Assembly: GCA_028293775.1 (NCBI GenBank)
Contig: JAQGOD010000318.1
Span: 1 to 6,392, forward strand
DNA: 6,392 nt
Direction of reading: 5' to 3'
Source: Gammaproteobacteria bacterium
GTDB lineage: Bacteria; Pseudomonadota; Gammaproteobacteria; Steroidobacterales; Steroidobacteraceae
In this document: piece after piece, positions 1 through 6,314 of the stretch
Layout: each line of letters begins with the position of its first letter
How positions within the stretch are numbered: the stretch's first letter is position 1
The notes under the pieces: model-generated
Database searches by the model: none
Told to the model about the DNA's origin: nothing
What the model saw: the letters and a program-made list of their open reading frames with translations, nothing else
Made by a program: the position numbers and the translations under genes

Positions 1-1419
1 CGACATCCGCAAGGCCAGTTGGAGAAACGTCTCGCCGGTTTGACGCATTTCCGCCAGCAGCCGCGCCGAGGGAGTGCGTTCGACATCATCGATCTTCGCT
101 CGCTGCTGCTCGAGCGCCGTTGAGTACGGCCGCGCGGCCTCGCCGTGATCGAGCATTTCGCACAAGCCTTGCATGGAATCGAGCAGCTCGCGCGCCCATT
201 CGCTCATGGAGAAGTCGCGCCCTTCTCGGCGCAGCATCAGATTCGGCTCCCGTCCGCGTCGTGCCACCAGTTGATGATTGGCATCCAAGTCATCTTGCTC
301 GCCGGCGCCGATCGGCGCGCTTTCCCGCAATAGGCACAAGGCAAGAAAGGCTTCCAGGAACCGCAGCTTGTTTTGATTGACGCCGACAGGATCGAACGCG
401 CTGACATCCAGGGCGCGCACTTCTACGTATTCGACTCCCGCCCGATACAGTGCCTTGGTCGGTCGTTCCCCCGAGCGGGCGATCCGCTTGGGGCGTATGT
501 AGCTGTAATACTCATTCTCGATTTGCAAGATGTTGGCGTTGAGCTGTCGGTACACGCCATTGACCTTGACGCCGATTTTCTGGTACGGCGGATAGGGGGT
601 GTGGATGGCCTGGGAGAGGTCGCGCACATACTCAGCCAGACTGTTGACCGATACGCTCAAGGTGGATTGATTCTTGTTGCGGTAGCCGACATCGCTCATG
701 CGTAGCGACGTGCCGTAAGGTTCGTAAACCGTATCGCGGTCGAGGGCGGGGAGCGTATTTTCGCGGCCCGCGAAAAAGCTGTTCGAAACGGCGGGCGAAG
801 TGCCGAAGAGGTACAACACCAGCCAGCCGTAGCGGCGGTAATTGCGCAGCACACCGAAGTACTGCTCTGAGATGAAGTCCTGGGGCTCCAGCTTGGATTG
901 ATTGACCTCTTCCAGGACGCTCCACAGTCTGGCGCTGAACGAGTAATTGAAGTGCACGCCCGAAATGGCCTGCATGATGCGCCCGTAGCGCACTCCCAAT
1001 CCGTTGCGATAGACCGTCTTCATGCGCCCGACATTGGAACTGCCGAACTGCGCGAGCGGGATGCTGGCATCGCCGCTGATGGCGCAGGGCATGCTGGTTG
1101 CCCACAGCAACTCCTCGTTCAGATGCCGATAGACGAACTGATGGATATCGCACAAATATTGCAGCAGTTCCCAGGTCTCGCCGAACGGCGGTGTGACCAG
1201 CTCGATCAGGGACTCTGAAAAGTCAGTGGTGATGTGTTCGTTGGTGAGCGGCGCGCCCAAGGCCTCCGGATGGCGCGTCTCTACGATGTCTCCCGCCCGG
1301 GATACCCGCAAGGACTCTTTTTCGACGCCCTTGCGGCCGCCGCGCAATACCGAGCGCTCGCCGGAATTGATGAGCCCGGCCAGGCGTCGCTCGAAGTTTC
1401 TATCCACCGCGTTGCGCAA
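1..1419 (-). CDS. gshA: Glutamate-cysteine ligase (gamma-glutamylcysteine synthetase), C-terminus cut by window edge
   Basis: This cytosolic enzyme catalyses the first, ATP-dependent step of glutathione synthesis, joining L-glutamate and L-cysteine. The frame is open for 473 codons to base 1. E. coli GshA has 518 residues, so roughly 50 C-terminal residues lie outside. E. coli-type motifs are clear: GVEKESLRV (residues 31-39, matching metal-binding E27 and E29), ITTDFSESLIELVTP (63-77, with E73 matching E67), ISGVHFNYS (H156 matching H150), LQIENEYYSYIRPKR, and GVEYVEVRALDV. The start is a TTG, preceded by AAGGA with a 5-base spacer; no ATG lies in frame upstream of the conserved core. This start gives an N-terminus 6 residues longer than E. 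coli. An in-frame GTG at 1407 is the alternative. It begins 20 bases after the RidA-fold gene and is probably co-transcribed with it. Identity is secure; the exact start is moderately sure. Confidence 0.96.
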   Translation of the reverse strand, partial: MRNAVDRNFERRLAGLINSGERSVLRGGRKGVEKESLRVSRAGDIVETRHPEALGAPLTNEHITTDFSESLIELVTPPFGETWELLQYLCDIHQFVYRHLNEELLWATSMPCAISGDASIPLAQFGSSNVGRMKTVYRNGLGVRYGRIMQAISGVHFNYSFSARLWSVLEEVNQSKLEPQDFISEQYFGVLRNYRRYGWLVLYLFGTSPAVSNSFFAGRENTLPALDRDTVYEPYGTSLRMSDVGYRNKNQSTLSVSVNSLAEYVRDLSQAIHTPYPPYQKIGVKVNGVYRQLNANILQIENEYYSYIRPKRIARSGERPTKALYRAGVEYVEVRALDVSAFDPVGVNQNKLRFLEAFLALCLLRESAPIGAGEQDDLDANHQLVARRGREPNLMLRREGRDFSMSEWARELLDSMQGLCEMLDHGEAARPYSTALEQQRAKIDDVERTPSARLLAEMRQTGETFLQLALRMS

Positions 1420-1439
1420 AGCTATCCTTGGGTTCGGCC

Positions 1440-1952
1440 TTAGGGCAGCTCTGACACGACTTCGATCTGCACCAGAAATCCGGGGTCGACCAGCCGCTGC
1501 ACTTGCACCCACGAAGTCGTCGGCAAGCGTTCCTTGTTGTAGTACTCGAAGCGCACATCCGAGGCTTTTAGGAATGCGTCCATGTCTGTTGTGTAGATCG
1601 TCTCTTTAACCACTTCATCAAAATCGGACCCATGCGCGGCCAGCGTGCGGCGTATATTGGAATAGGCCGCGCGCATCTGCCCGGCCATATCGCCGGGCGC
1701 TACCAATCGCCCACTCCCATCCGCGGCGACCGAGCCGGAAATATACAGCGTTTTGTCGATGAGGACGGCCTGCGAATAGCCGAAATCCTTCTCGTAAGGA
1801 TTCAAATGAAACACCCGTTTGACCCTCATTGGCGGGGATTCCGCCTCGCGCTCGCAGGCGCTCAACGCAAGAATTGCGAGCGCCGCCAGCAGCCATGCGC
1901 GGCGGACCGGTCGGCCAGGGTTAGGGTTTGAGCGTCGGCAGCGACTCAGCAC
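1440..1952 (-). CDS. RidA/YjgF-fold lipoprotein lacking the catalytic arginine
   Basis: The product is a Rid-family (YjgF/YER057c/UK114) domain of about 125 residues behind a lipoprotein signal. With the GTG start at 1952 the protein has 170 residues: an Arg-rich n-region, a hydrophobic stretch WLLAALAILALS (20-31), and a lipobox ending at Cys33. Glu follows the Cys, which fits outer-membrane sorting by the +2 rule. Family landmarks are YISGSV (70-75), a central helix region with ETIYTTDMDAF (117-127), and a C-terminal strand VQIEVV with E164, the counterpart of E120 in E. coli RidA. True RidA has R105 in PARSCVEV; here the segment is PTTSWVQV, with Thr146 in place of the arginine. Enamine/imine deaminase activity is therefore doubtful, and a ligand-binding or divergent Rid role is more likely. 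The start is uncertain: no ATG is in frame, no good ribosome binding site precedes the GTG, and it overlaps the upstream gene by 32 bases, suggesting translational coupling. Confidence 0.87.
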   Translation of the reverse strand: MLSRCRRSNPNPGRPVRRAWLLAALAILALSACEREAESPPMRVKRVFHLNPYEKDFGYSQAVLIDKTLYISGSVAADGSGRLVAPGDMAGQMRAAYSNIRRTLAAHGSDFDEVVKETIYTTDMDAFLKASDVRFEYYNKERLPTTSWVQVQRLVDPGFLVQIEVVSELP

Positions 1953-2496
1953 GAGCGCGCAGCGCTCGGAGCATTTTCGGCAGGTCTTTTCGCAGCGCCG
2001 ATCGAACGATCCAATGCGGCACCCAGAAGCCGGGAGCCAGGTCGACCATGTAGTTCGCAATCGTGTAATCCCCGTCGCTCTTCAATTCCCAGGAACCGCG
2101 CAGCGTTCGAAGGTCCCCGGCGATGCGCTCGATCGTGACCTTCGACGGCCGGTCGTAGGCGGCGCGAATGACATAGGTCACTTTGGGAACGTACCAAGAA
2201 TAGTTCATGATGTGGCGAATTTTCTGCCACGACTGGTCGGGCGCGCTCTCGAGCACATCGCAGGCCTCCAGGCCCGGAACCATTTGCAAGGATTCCTGAC
2301 AGCTCGTGATCAGCGACCACACGACCTCCCGCAGCGCGTGAATTCTCACCGTTGCGCTGGCAGTTCCGCTTTGCTCGGCAGTGTCCAGGGACACTGCCAC
2401 ACGGAGATCGCTGTTCAGCGCACTCTCTTCCGCAAGGGTCGCCGCGGCGGCCGAAGAGGAGGTAACAATCCAAAAACACAGGAATAACGTGCGCAC
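1921..2496 (-). CDS. Secreted START/SRPBCC-fold protein (polyketide cyclase/Coq10-like)
   Basis: The 191-residue product has a Sec-type signal peptide (MRTLFLCFWIVTSSSAAAA, residues 1-19) followed by one domain with the look of the SRPBCC/START-like superfamily: an early strand ATVRIHA, then the helix EVVWSLITSCQ (57-67), QMVPGLEACDVLE (71-83), and alternating strands up to the long C-terminal helix (about 164-184). These domains form a deep hydrophobic pocket for lipids or other apolar ligands. A periplasmic lipid-handling role is inference, and no ligand can be named. GTG at 2496 was chosen because it places the signal peptide at the very N-terminus; a GGAG lies 12 bases upstream, which is rather far. 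The frame also extends to a TTG at 2562, which would bury the signal behind 22 extra polar residues. The 3' end overlaps the RidA-fold gene by 32 bases. There is no conserved catalytic motif by which to name it further. Confidence 0.8.
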   Translation of the reverse strand: MRTLFLCFWIVTSSSAAAATLAEESALNSDLRVAVSLDTAEQSGTASATVRIHALREVVWSLITSCQESLQMVPGLEACDVLESAPDQSWQKIRHIMNYSWYVPKVTYVIRAAYDRPSKVTIERIAGDLRTLRGSWELKSDGDYTIANYMVDLAPGFWVPHWIVRSALRKDLPKMLRALRARAESLPTLKP

Positions 2497-2583
2497 TGGG
2501 TGATCTGACTCCGACCGAGCAGTAGTGTTCGATAAACATCGCCGCCTGGCGGTTTCGGTCAAAAATAGCGGCGGCGCCCCTAA
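2497..2583 (-). other. Intergenic gap between the DUF885 and SRPBCC genes
   Basis: This 87-base gap is the largest gene-free stretch in the window. Read on the minus strand it holds a GC-rich run (2580-2568) followed by five Ts, which resembles a weak terminator, but I can pair only about three bases of stem. Next comes TTGACC (2562-2557), close to the -35 consensus, with only a poor -10 candidate (TGTTTA, 2538-2533) 18 bases on. A short perfect inverted repeat CCGCC-N-GGCGG sits at 2542-2552 between them. The gap could carry a promoter for the three downstream genes, but the evidence is thin. Confidence 0.3.
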
Positions 2584-4281
2584 TCATCTCGAGGCATCCG
2601 CCCAGGTTTTCATCTTAGCCTCGAGGATATCCGGCGGCATTGCGCCATCCCTCAGAATTTCATGGTGAAATTCGCGAACATCGAAGCGGCTGCCCAGCGA
2701 TTGCTGGGCGCGCGCGCGCAACGCTCGGAACTCAAGCCCTCCCATCGTGCATGCCAGCGCGTCAGCCGGGTGGGCGGCATAGGAATCAACCAGATCTTGG
2801 GCATCGCGATCATCAACTTCCAAATGCGCATGCAGATATTCGACCCCCTGGCGGCGGGTCCACCCCTTCGCATGCAACCCAGTATCGACTACCAGCGCGA
2901 CCGCGCAATGCAATTCGGCCGCGGCGGCCCCCGATTTAGCCAAGTCTTGGGGATACAACTTAAGCTCGTCGCCGAGGGAAGCTGCGTATATACCCCAGCC
3001 TTCCGTGAACGCCGGCTCGGACCCGAAGCGGCGAAATCTCGGAAGATCCGCGTGCTCCTGTTGGAGTGCCAGTTGTAGGTGATGACCCGGCATTGCCTGC
3101 TCCAAAAAGCTCACGATTGATGCCGGGCGCGCGCCCCTGCCGGCATTGATATAAAGAACCGCCGGCATGTCCGGCCCAGCGCGTTGGTAGTACACAGCGC
3201 CCGCGGGCGTTGGCAACCATTCCGCACTACGAACATCGAAGTCCTCCTTCGGGAGTTCGGAAAACAAACTCGGCAGGGCAGTTAAAACCTGGGACTTCAG
3301 CTCCTTGTATGCGCTGACCAATTCCGCGGCGGCCGGTGCAGCGGGAGCTGCTGCTCCGAGTACGGGTGCCGCAATGGCCGGGGCAGCACGAGGCGCGCCG
3401 ATGCGATCCACTTCGGCGACGCCGAGCCGGTTAATCTCCTCCGGCGAGAGCAGGGTCCCGGTTGCTCGCTTGACCCGATAGGCGTACCACTGAGTCCCTA
3501 GCGGCAATTCCGACATAGCAACGCCTGCTCTGGCACGCGGCAGATATTCCTTCTGTAGAAAATCATGCAATGCCCGGTTCGCCGGCAGCAGCTTTTCCGA
3601 AATCGCCCCGCTCAGCACCTTGCTCAATGAGCCGCGCTCAGGCTCTTTGATCGTGTCGGGCAAGGCGCGCAACGGCGCATAAAATACATTGCCCGACTCA
3701 TCGATTCCGAGGCGCTCCACGATGGGCAGCATGCGTTCGATCAGCACGCGCGAAGGGCTATAGCCGCGGCGCACTCCTTCACGCATGTTGAGCGTTGCTT
3801 GCTGCGTCCAGCGCACGTACTCATCGATGCTGTTCAACCAGCTTTCGTAGTCCGCGGCACTTGCCCGCGGCTGTTTGGCCAATCTTTCGGCACGTGCCGC
3901 GAATCGCTGCGGGGTTCCCCAAAAAGGATCGATGGGCAGCAATTCAGACGGATAGGTAAAGCCTTCGATGAGAAGCTCTCGCTGTCTCTTGAAGATGTCA
4001 TACGTCAGCCTCGAGGCCGCATCCAGGCTGTCGCGCTGAACGCCGCCGAGCTCGGCCAGGTAGCGGCGCTCGATGCTCAGGGAATTGGCCAGCAATTGCG
4101 GCGAGATCTCGTTGTCCGGCGCAACATGCTCATCCCAGTAGCGATCGACGAGCCGCGTGAGCTGCTCGCTCGGCGGCGTCGCTTTCTGCGCCGGCGCCGA
4201 TTGCGGGTTCGGCGCGGCGCCGCACCCGCTCAACGCCAAAAGCGCAAGTCCGCAACATACCCTGAGATAAAAACTGCCCAT
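2584..4281 (-). CDS. DUF885-family lipoprotein, probable inactive or divergent member
   Basis: The 565-residue product begins with a lipoprotein signal (hydrophobic VCCGLALLALSGC, lipobox Cys20, Gly at +2, fitting the outer membrane). The rest matches the DUF885 family, predicted zinc-metallopeptidase-like proteins of unknown substrate. Landmarks are TYDIFKRQRE (93-102), an LLPIDPFWGTPQRF region (114-127), YSPSRVLIERML (174-185), EINRLGVAEVDRI (282-294), MPGHHLQ (397-403), FTEGWGIYAASLGDEL (425-440), VVDTGLHAKGWTR (464-476), and FDVREFHHEIL (533-543). Length is usual for the family. Oddities: the family's HExxPGHH reads EQAMPGHH here (394-401), the C-terminal PGQALSYK-type signature reads PADALACT (505-512), and residues 297-319 are almost all Ala and Pro. 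Activity may be lost or changed. The start is the first ATG, with no ribosome binding site and a TATAAT just upstream (see the promoter entry). It leads the minus-strand train. Confidence 0.9.
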   Translation of the reverse strand: MGSFYLRVCCGLALLALSGCGAAPNPQSAPAQKATPPSEQLTRLVDRYWDEHVAPDNEISPQLLANSLSIERRYLAELGGVQRDSLDAASRLTYDIFKRQRELLIEGFTYPSELLPIDPFWGTPQRFAARAERLAKQPRASAADYESWLNSIDEYVRWTQQATLNMREGVRRGYSPSRVLIERMLPIVERLGIDESGNVFYAPLRALPDTIKEPERGSLSKVLSGAISEKLLPANRALHDFLQKEYLPRARAGVAMSELPLGTQWYAYRVKRATGTLLSPEEINRLGVAEVDRIGAPRAAPAIAAPVLGAAAPAAPAAAELVSAYKELKSQVLTALPSLFSELPKEDFDVRSAEWLPTPAGAVYYQRAGPDMPAVLYINAGRGARPASIVSFLEQAMPGHHLQLALQQEHADLPRFRRFGSEPAFTEGWGIYAASLGDELKLYPQDLAKSGAAAAELHCAVALVVDTGLHAKGWTRRQGVEYLHAHLEVDDRDAQDLVDSYAAHPADALACTMGGLEFRALRARAQQSLGSRFDVREFHHEILRDGAMPPDILEAKMKTWADASR

Positions 4282-4287
4282 GGATGG

Positions 4288-4316
4288 ATTATATGCCGGC
4301 GGGTAGGTCCATAATT
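4288..4316 (-). promoter_or_regulatory. Candidate promoter of the DUF885 gene, possibly giving a leaderless mRNA
   Basis: Read on the minus strand, a perfect TATAAT occupies 4293-4288. Six bases separate it from the A of the DUF885 ATG at 4281, so the normal initiation distance puts the transcript start on or next to that A. No Shine-Dalgarno sequence fits between them. The -35 region is poor (AATTAT at 4316-4311 with a 17-base spacer), so the site may be weak or activator-dependent. The exact consensus -10 in a GC-rich genome is what makes it credible. Confidence 0.45.
4310..4315 (+). promoter_or_regulatory. Candidate -10 element for the fadI operon
   Basis: CATAAT at 4310-4315 differs from the consensus in one base and lies 29 bases before the fadI start codon, which would give a leader of about 22 bases containing the ribosome binding site. 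I see no recognisable -35 hexamer. At normal spacing the -35 contact would fall on 4287-4292, over the opposing TATAAT. A weak or regulated promoter is possible. Confidence 0.3.
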
Positions 4317-4334
4317 CGCAGCTTACCGTTCAAC

Positions 4335-4339
4335 GGAGG
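4335..4339 (+). promoter_or_regulatory. Ribosome binding site of fadI
   Basis: GGAGG, a strong anti-Shine-Dalgarno match, sits 5 bases before the ATG at 4345. It fixes that start in preference to the ATG at 4284, which opens a different and unsupported frame. Confidence 0.85.
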
Positions 4340-4344
4340 CAACT

Positions 4345-5631
4345 ATGTTGGTAGGAGCAAGTCCGCGGCCTGTCGCCGTCGTCGGCGGCGCACGCATCCC
4401 GTTCGCACGGGGCAATGGCGTCTACGCGCAGGTCGGAAATCAAGAAATGTTGATTGCCGCGTTGCGCGGCGTGGTCGAGCGTTTCGGATTGCGTGGTCAG
4501 CGAATCGACGATGTCGCGGCAGGCGCCGTGATGAAGCACTCCAGCCAATGGAATCTGACCCGCGAATCGGTGCTTGGTTGCGGCCTGGCTGCGGAGACAC
4601 CGGGTCTCGATCTGCAGCGTGCCTGCGGCACCAGTCTCGAAGCGGCAATCTTGCTGGGCAATAAGATTGCGCTCGGCCAAATAGACTGCGCGATTGCCGC
4701 AGGAGTCGATACGGTGAGCGACCCACCCGTGGTGTATCCGAGAAGTTTTCAGCAGATTTTGCTGCGCAGTTACCGCGGCAAAACTGCTTCCGAAAGAGTG
4801 CTGCCCTGGTTGGGGTTGCGGCCGAAGAGCTTCAGGCCGGTTCTGCCCGGAGTCGCCGAGCCCCGAACCGGCTTGTCGATGGGCGAAAGCACCGAGCTCA
4901 TGGTGAAGACCTGGGGCATCACCCGCGCGGAACAGGATCAACTGGCATTGGAAAGCCATCAAAAGGCCGCCGCCGCCTACGCACAAGGTTTTTATCAAGA
5001 CCTGGTCATCGAGTATCTCGGGCTGTCCCAAGACAACAATATTCGCGCTGACACGACGATCGACAAGCTCGCCAAGCTGCGGCCGGCCTTTGATTCGTCG
5101 GGTGCAGGCACATTGACCGCAGGCAATTCCACGCCGATGACGGATGGGGCGTCGGGCGTGCTGCTGGCATCGGAAACCTGGGCGCGCGAGCGCAATCTTC
5201 CCGTACTGGCCTACTTGAAATACGCCAAGGTCGCGGCGGTCGATTACATCGAGAAGAAGGAAGGTTTGCTGATGGCGCCCGCCTACGCCGTGCCTCGGAT
5301 GCTGGCGGATGCAAATTTGACTTTACAGGACTTCGATTTTTATGAAATACACGAAGCTTTCGCCGGGCAGGTGCTGTGCACCTTGAAGGCATGGACGGAC
5401 CCGGGATATTGCCGCGATAAGCTGCGGCTGCCGGGAGCCTTGGGCGCCATCGATCGATCGAAACTGAACGTGAAGGGAGGGAGCATCGCCATTGGACACC
5501 CGTTCGCGGCGACCGGGACGCGCATAGTCGCCACGTTGGCAAAAATTCTCGATGAGAACAAGGCCAAACGTGGGCTGATCTCGGTATGTACCGCGGGCGG
5601 CATGGGAGTCACGGCGATTCTCGAACGGTGA
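4345..5631 (+). CDS. fadI: FadI-type acetyl-CoA C-acyltransferase (thiolase)
   Basis: The 428-residue cytosolic enzyme belongs to the thiolase family, which cleaves 3-ketoacyl-CoA with CoA to acetyl-CoA and a shortened acyl-CoA, or runs the reverse condensation. The catalytic elements are present: nucleophile C94 in QRACGTSLEA, HEAFA at 336-340 (the HEAFA form, rather than NEAFG, is typical of the FadI/trifunctional-beta branch), H385 in GGSIAIGHPFAATGTR, and the second cysteine C415 in VCTAGGMG. Further FadI-like blocks are GITRAEQDQLALESHQKAAA (191-210) and DNNIRADTTIDKLAKLRPAF (230-249). Length is close to E. coli FadI (436). It starts at an ATG behind GGAGG. It heads a plus-strand operon with the hydrolase 14 bases downstream. 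No FadJ-like partner is visible here, so the usual beta-oxidation pairing is not shown and the chain-length preference is unknown. Confidence 0.92.
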   Translation: MLVGASPRPVAVVGGARIPFARGNGVYAQVGNQEMLIAALRGVVERFGLRGQRIDDVAAGAVMKHSSQWNLTRESVLGCGLAAETPGLDLQRACGTSLEAAILLGNKIALGQIDCAIAAGVDTVSDPPVVYPRSFQQILLRSYRGKTASERVLPWLGLRPKSFRPVLPGVAEPRTGLSMGESTELMVKTWGITRAEQDQLALESHQKAAAAYAQGFYQDLVIEYLGLSQDNNIRADTTIDKLAKLRPAFDSSGAGTLTAGNSTPMTDGASGVLLASETWARERNLPVLAYLKYAKVAAVDYIEKKEGLLMAPAYAVPRMLADANLTLQDFDFYEIHEAFAGQVLCTLKAWTDPGYCRDKLRLPGALGAIDRSKLNVKGGSIAIGHPFAATGTRIVATLAKILDENKAKRGLISVCTAGGMGVTAILER

Positions 5632-5645
5632 GCTTGGGGAAAGTG

Positions 5646-6305
5646 ATGGGCCAAGATATCGAATTGAGTGCAAGCGACGGGCATCGATTGTCGGCCTACA
5701 TTTCCAATGCCGCCGGTGCGCCGCACGGCGGGATCGTGGTCATCCAGGAGATATTCGGAGTCAACCGCCATATTCGCGCGGTGACAGACCAGTATGCGGC
5801 GGCCGGCTTCACAGCTATCGCGCCGGCTCTTTTCGACCGCGTGGAGCGCAACGTCGATGTTCCCTATACGGATGGCCCCAAGGGTCGTAAGTACGTGCAG
5901 CAGCTCAAGAACGAGAAAGTCCTGCTCGATGTGCAGGCCGCCATCAATCGGCTCAACGCTGCCGGCAAGGTCGGCGTGGTGGGCTATTGTTGGGGCGGGA
6001 CGATGGCGTACGTTGCTGCTGCGCGCCTCAAGGTTGCCGCCGCGGTCGTCTACTACGGAGGCGGCATCGAGCAATACCTCGCCGAGAAGCCGCGCTGCCC
6101 CATCATGTTCCACTTCGGCGAAAAAGACGTCCACATACCGCTGTCCACGGTGGAAAAGGTCGAGGCCGAACTGCCCGAAGGCAGGGTTTATTTGTATCCG
6201 GCCGATCATGGATTCAACTGCACCGATCGCGAAAGTTTTAATCCGGCGAGCGCCAAACTGGCGTTCAAGCGAACCATTGAATTCTTCCACGAACACGTGG
6301 GCTAA
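5646..6305 (+). CDS. Dienelactone hydrolase family protein
   Basis: The product is a 219-residue alpha/beta hydrolase of the dienelactone hydrolase family, which opens dienelactones (carboxymethylenebutenolide) to maleylacetate in chlorocatechol breakdown; many family members act on other esters or lactones. The Cys-Asp-His triad is complete: C115 in the nucleophile elbow GYCWGG (113-118), D161 in FGEKDVHIP, and H188 in PADHGFN. E35 in VVIQEIFGVN is the counterpart of Glu36, which tunes the cysteine in the Pseudomonas enzyme. Length is slightly under the usual 230-240. There is no signal peptide, so it is cytosolic. The ATG at 5646 is preceded by GGGGA with 5 bases between; a GTG immediately before it is possible, and an in-frame ATG at 5586 lies inside fadI with no support. 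It sits 14 bases after fadI and 9 bases before the gabD-like gene. The true substrate cannot be read from the sequence. Confidence 0.92.
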   Translation: MGQDIELSASDGHRLSAYISNAAGAPHGGIVVIQEIFGVNRHIRAVTDQYAAAGFTAIAPALFDRVERNVDVPYTDGPKGRKYVQQLKNEKVLLDVQAAINRLNAAGKVGVVGYCWGGTMAYVAAARLKVAAAVVYYGGGIEQYLAEKPRCPIMFHFGEKDVHIPLSTVEKVEAELPEGRVYLYPADHGFNCTDRESFNPASAKLAFKRTIEFFHEHVG

Positions 6306-6314
6306 AAGAGCACT

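Noticed and set aside
632..1153. A 173-codon minus-strand open frame within gshA
   Set aside because: It is a shifted frame of the clear GshA reading frame, which is unbroken through the same bases.
1618..1896. An ATG-started minus-strand frame at the position of the RidA-fold signal peptide, suggesting a frameshift
   Set aside because: The frame carrying the lipobox is continuous with the Rid domain, so no frameshift is needed; the ATG frame gives no recognisable sequence.
1819..2487. A 222-codon plus-strand open frame opposite the RidA-fold and SRPBCC genes
   Set aside because: Its translation is Arg- and Gly-rich with no family resemblance, while the opposite strand carries signal peptides and recognisable folds.
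2542..2552. Short perfect inverted repeat CCGCC-N-GGCGG as an operator
   Set aside because: Arms of five bases in GC-rich DNA are expected by chance, and no second copy is seen near the other promoter.
2560..2580. Possible rho-independent terminator after the DUF885 gene
   Set aside because: There is a run of five Ts after GC-rich bases on the minus strand, but only about three stem pairs can be formed, too few for a convincing hairpin.
4284..4664. A plus-strand open frame starting at an ATG just upstream of fadI
   Set aside because: It has no ribosome binding site, gives an Arg-rich translation and is out of frame with the thiolase, which has GGAGG before its own ATG.
5340..6296. A 318-codon open frame on the minus strand opposite the thiolase 3' end and the dienelactone hydrolase
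   Set aside because: It is antisense to two genes with complete catalytic motifs, has no recognisable domain, and long antisense frames are common in GC-rich DNA.
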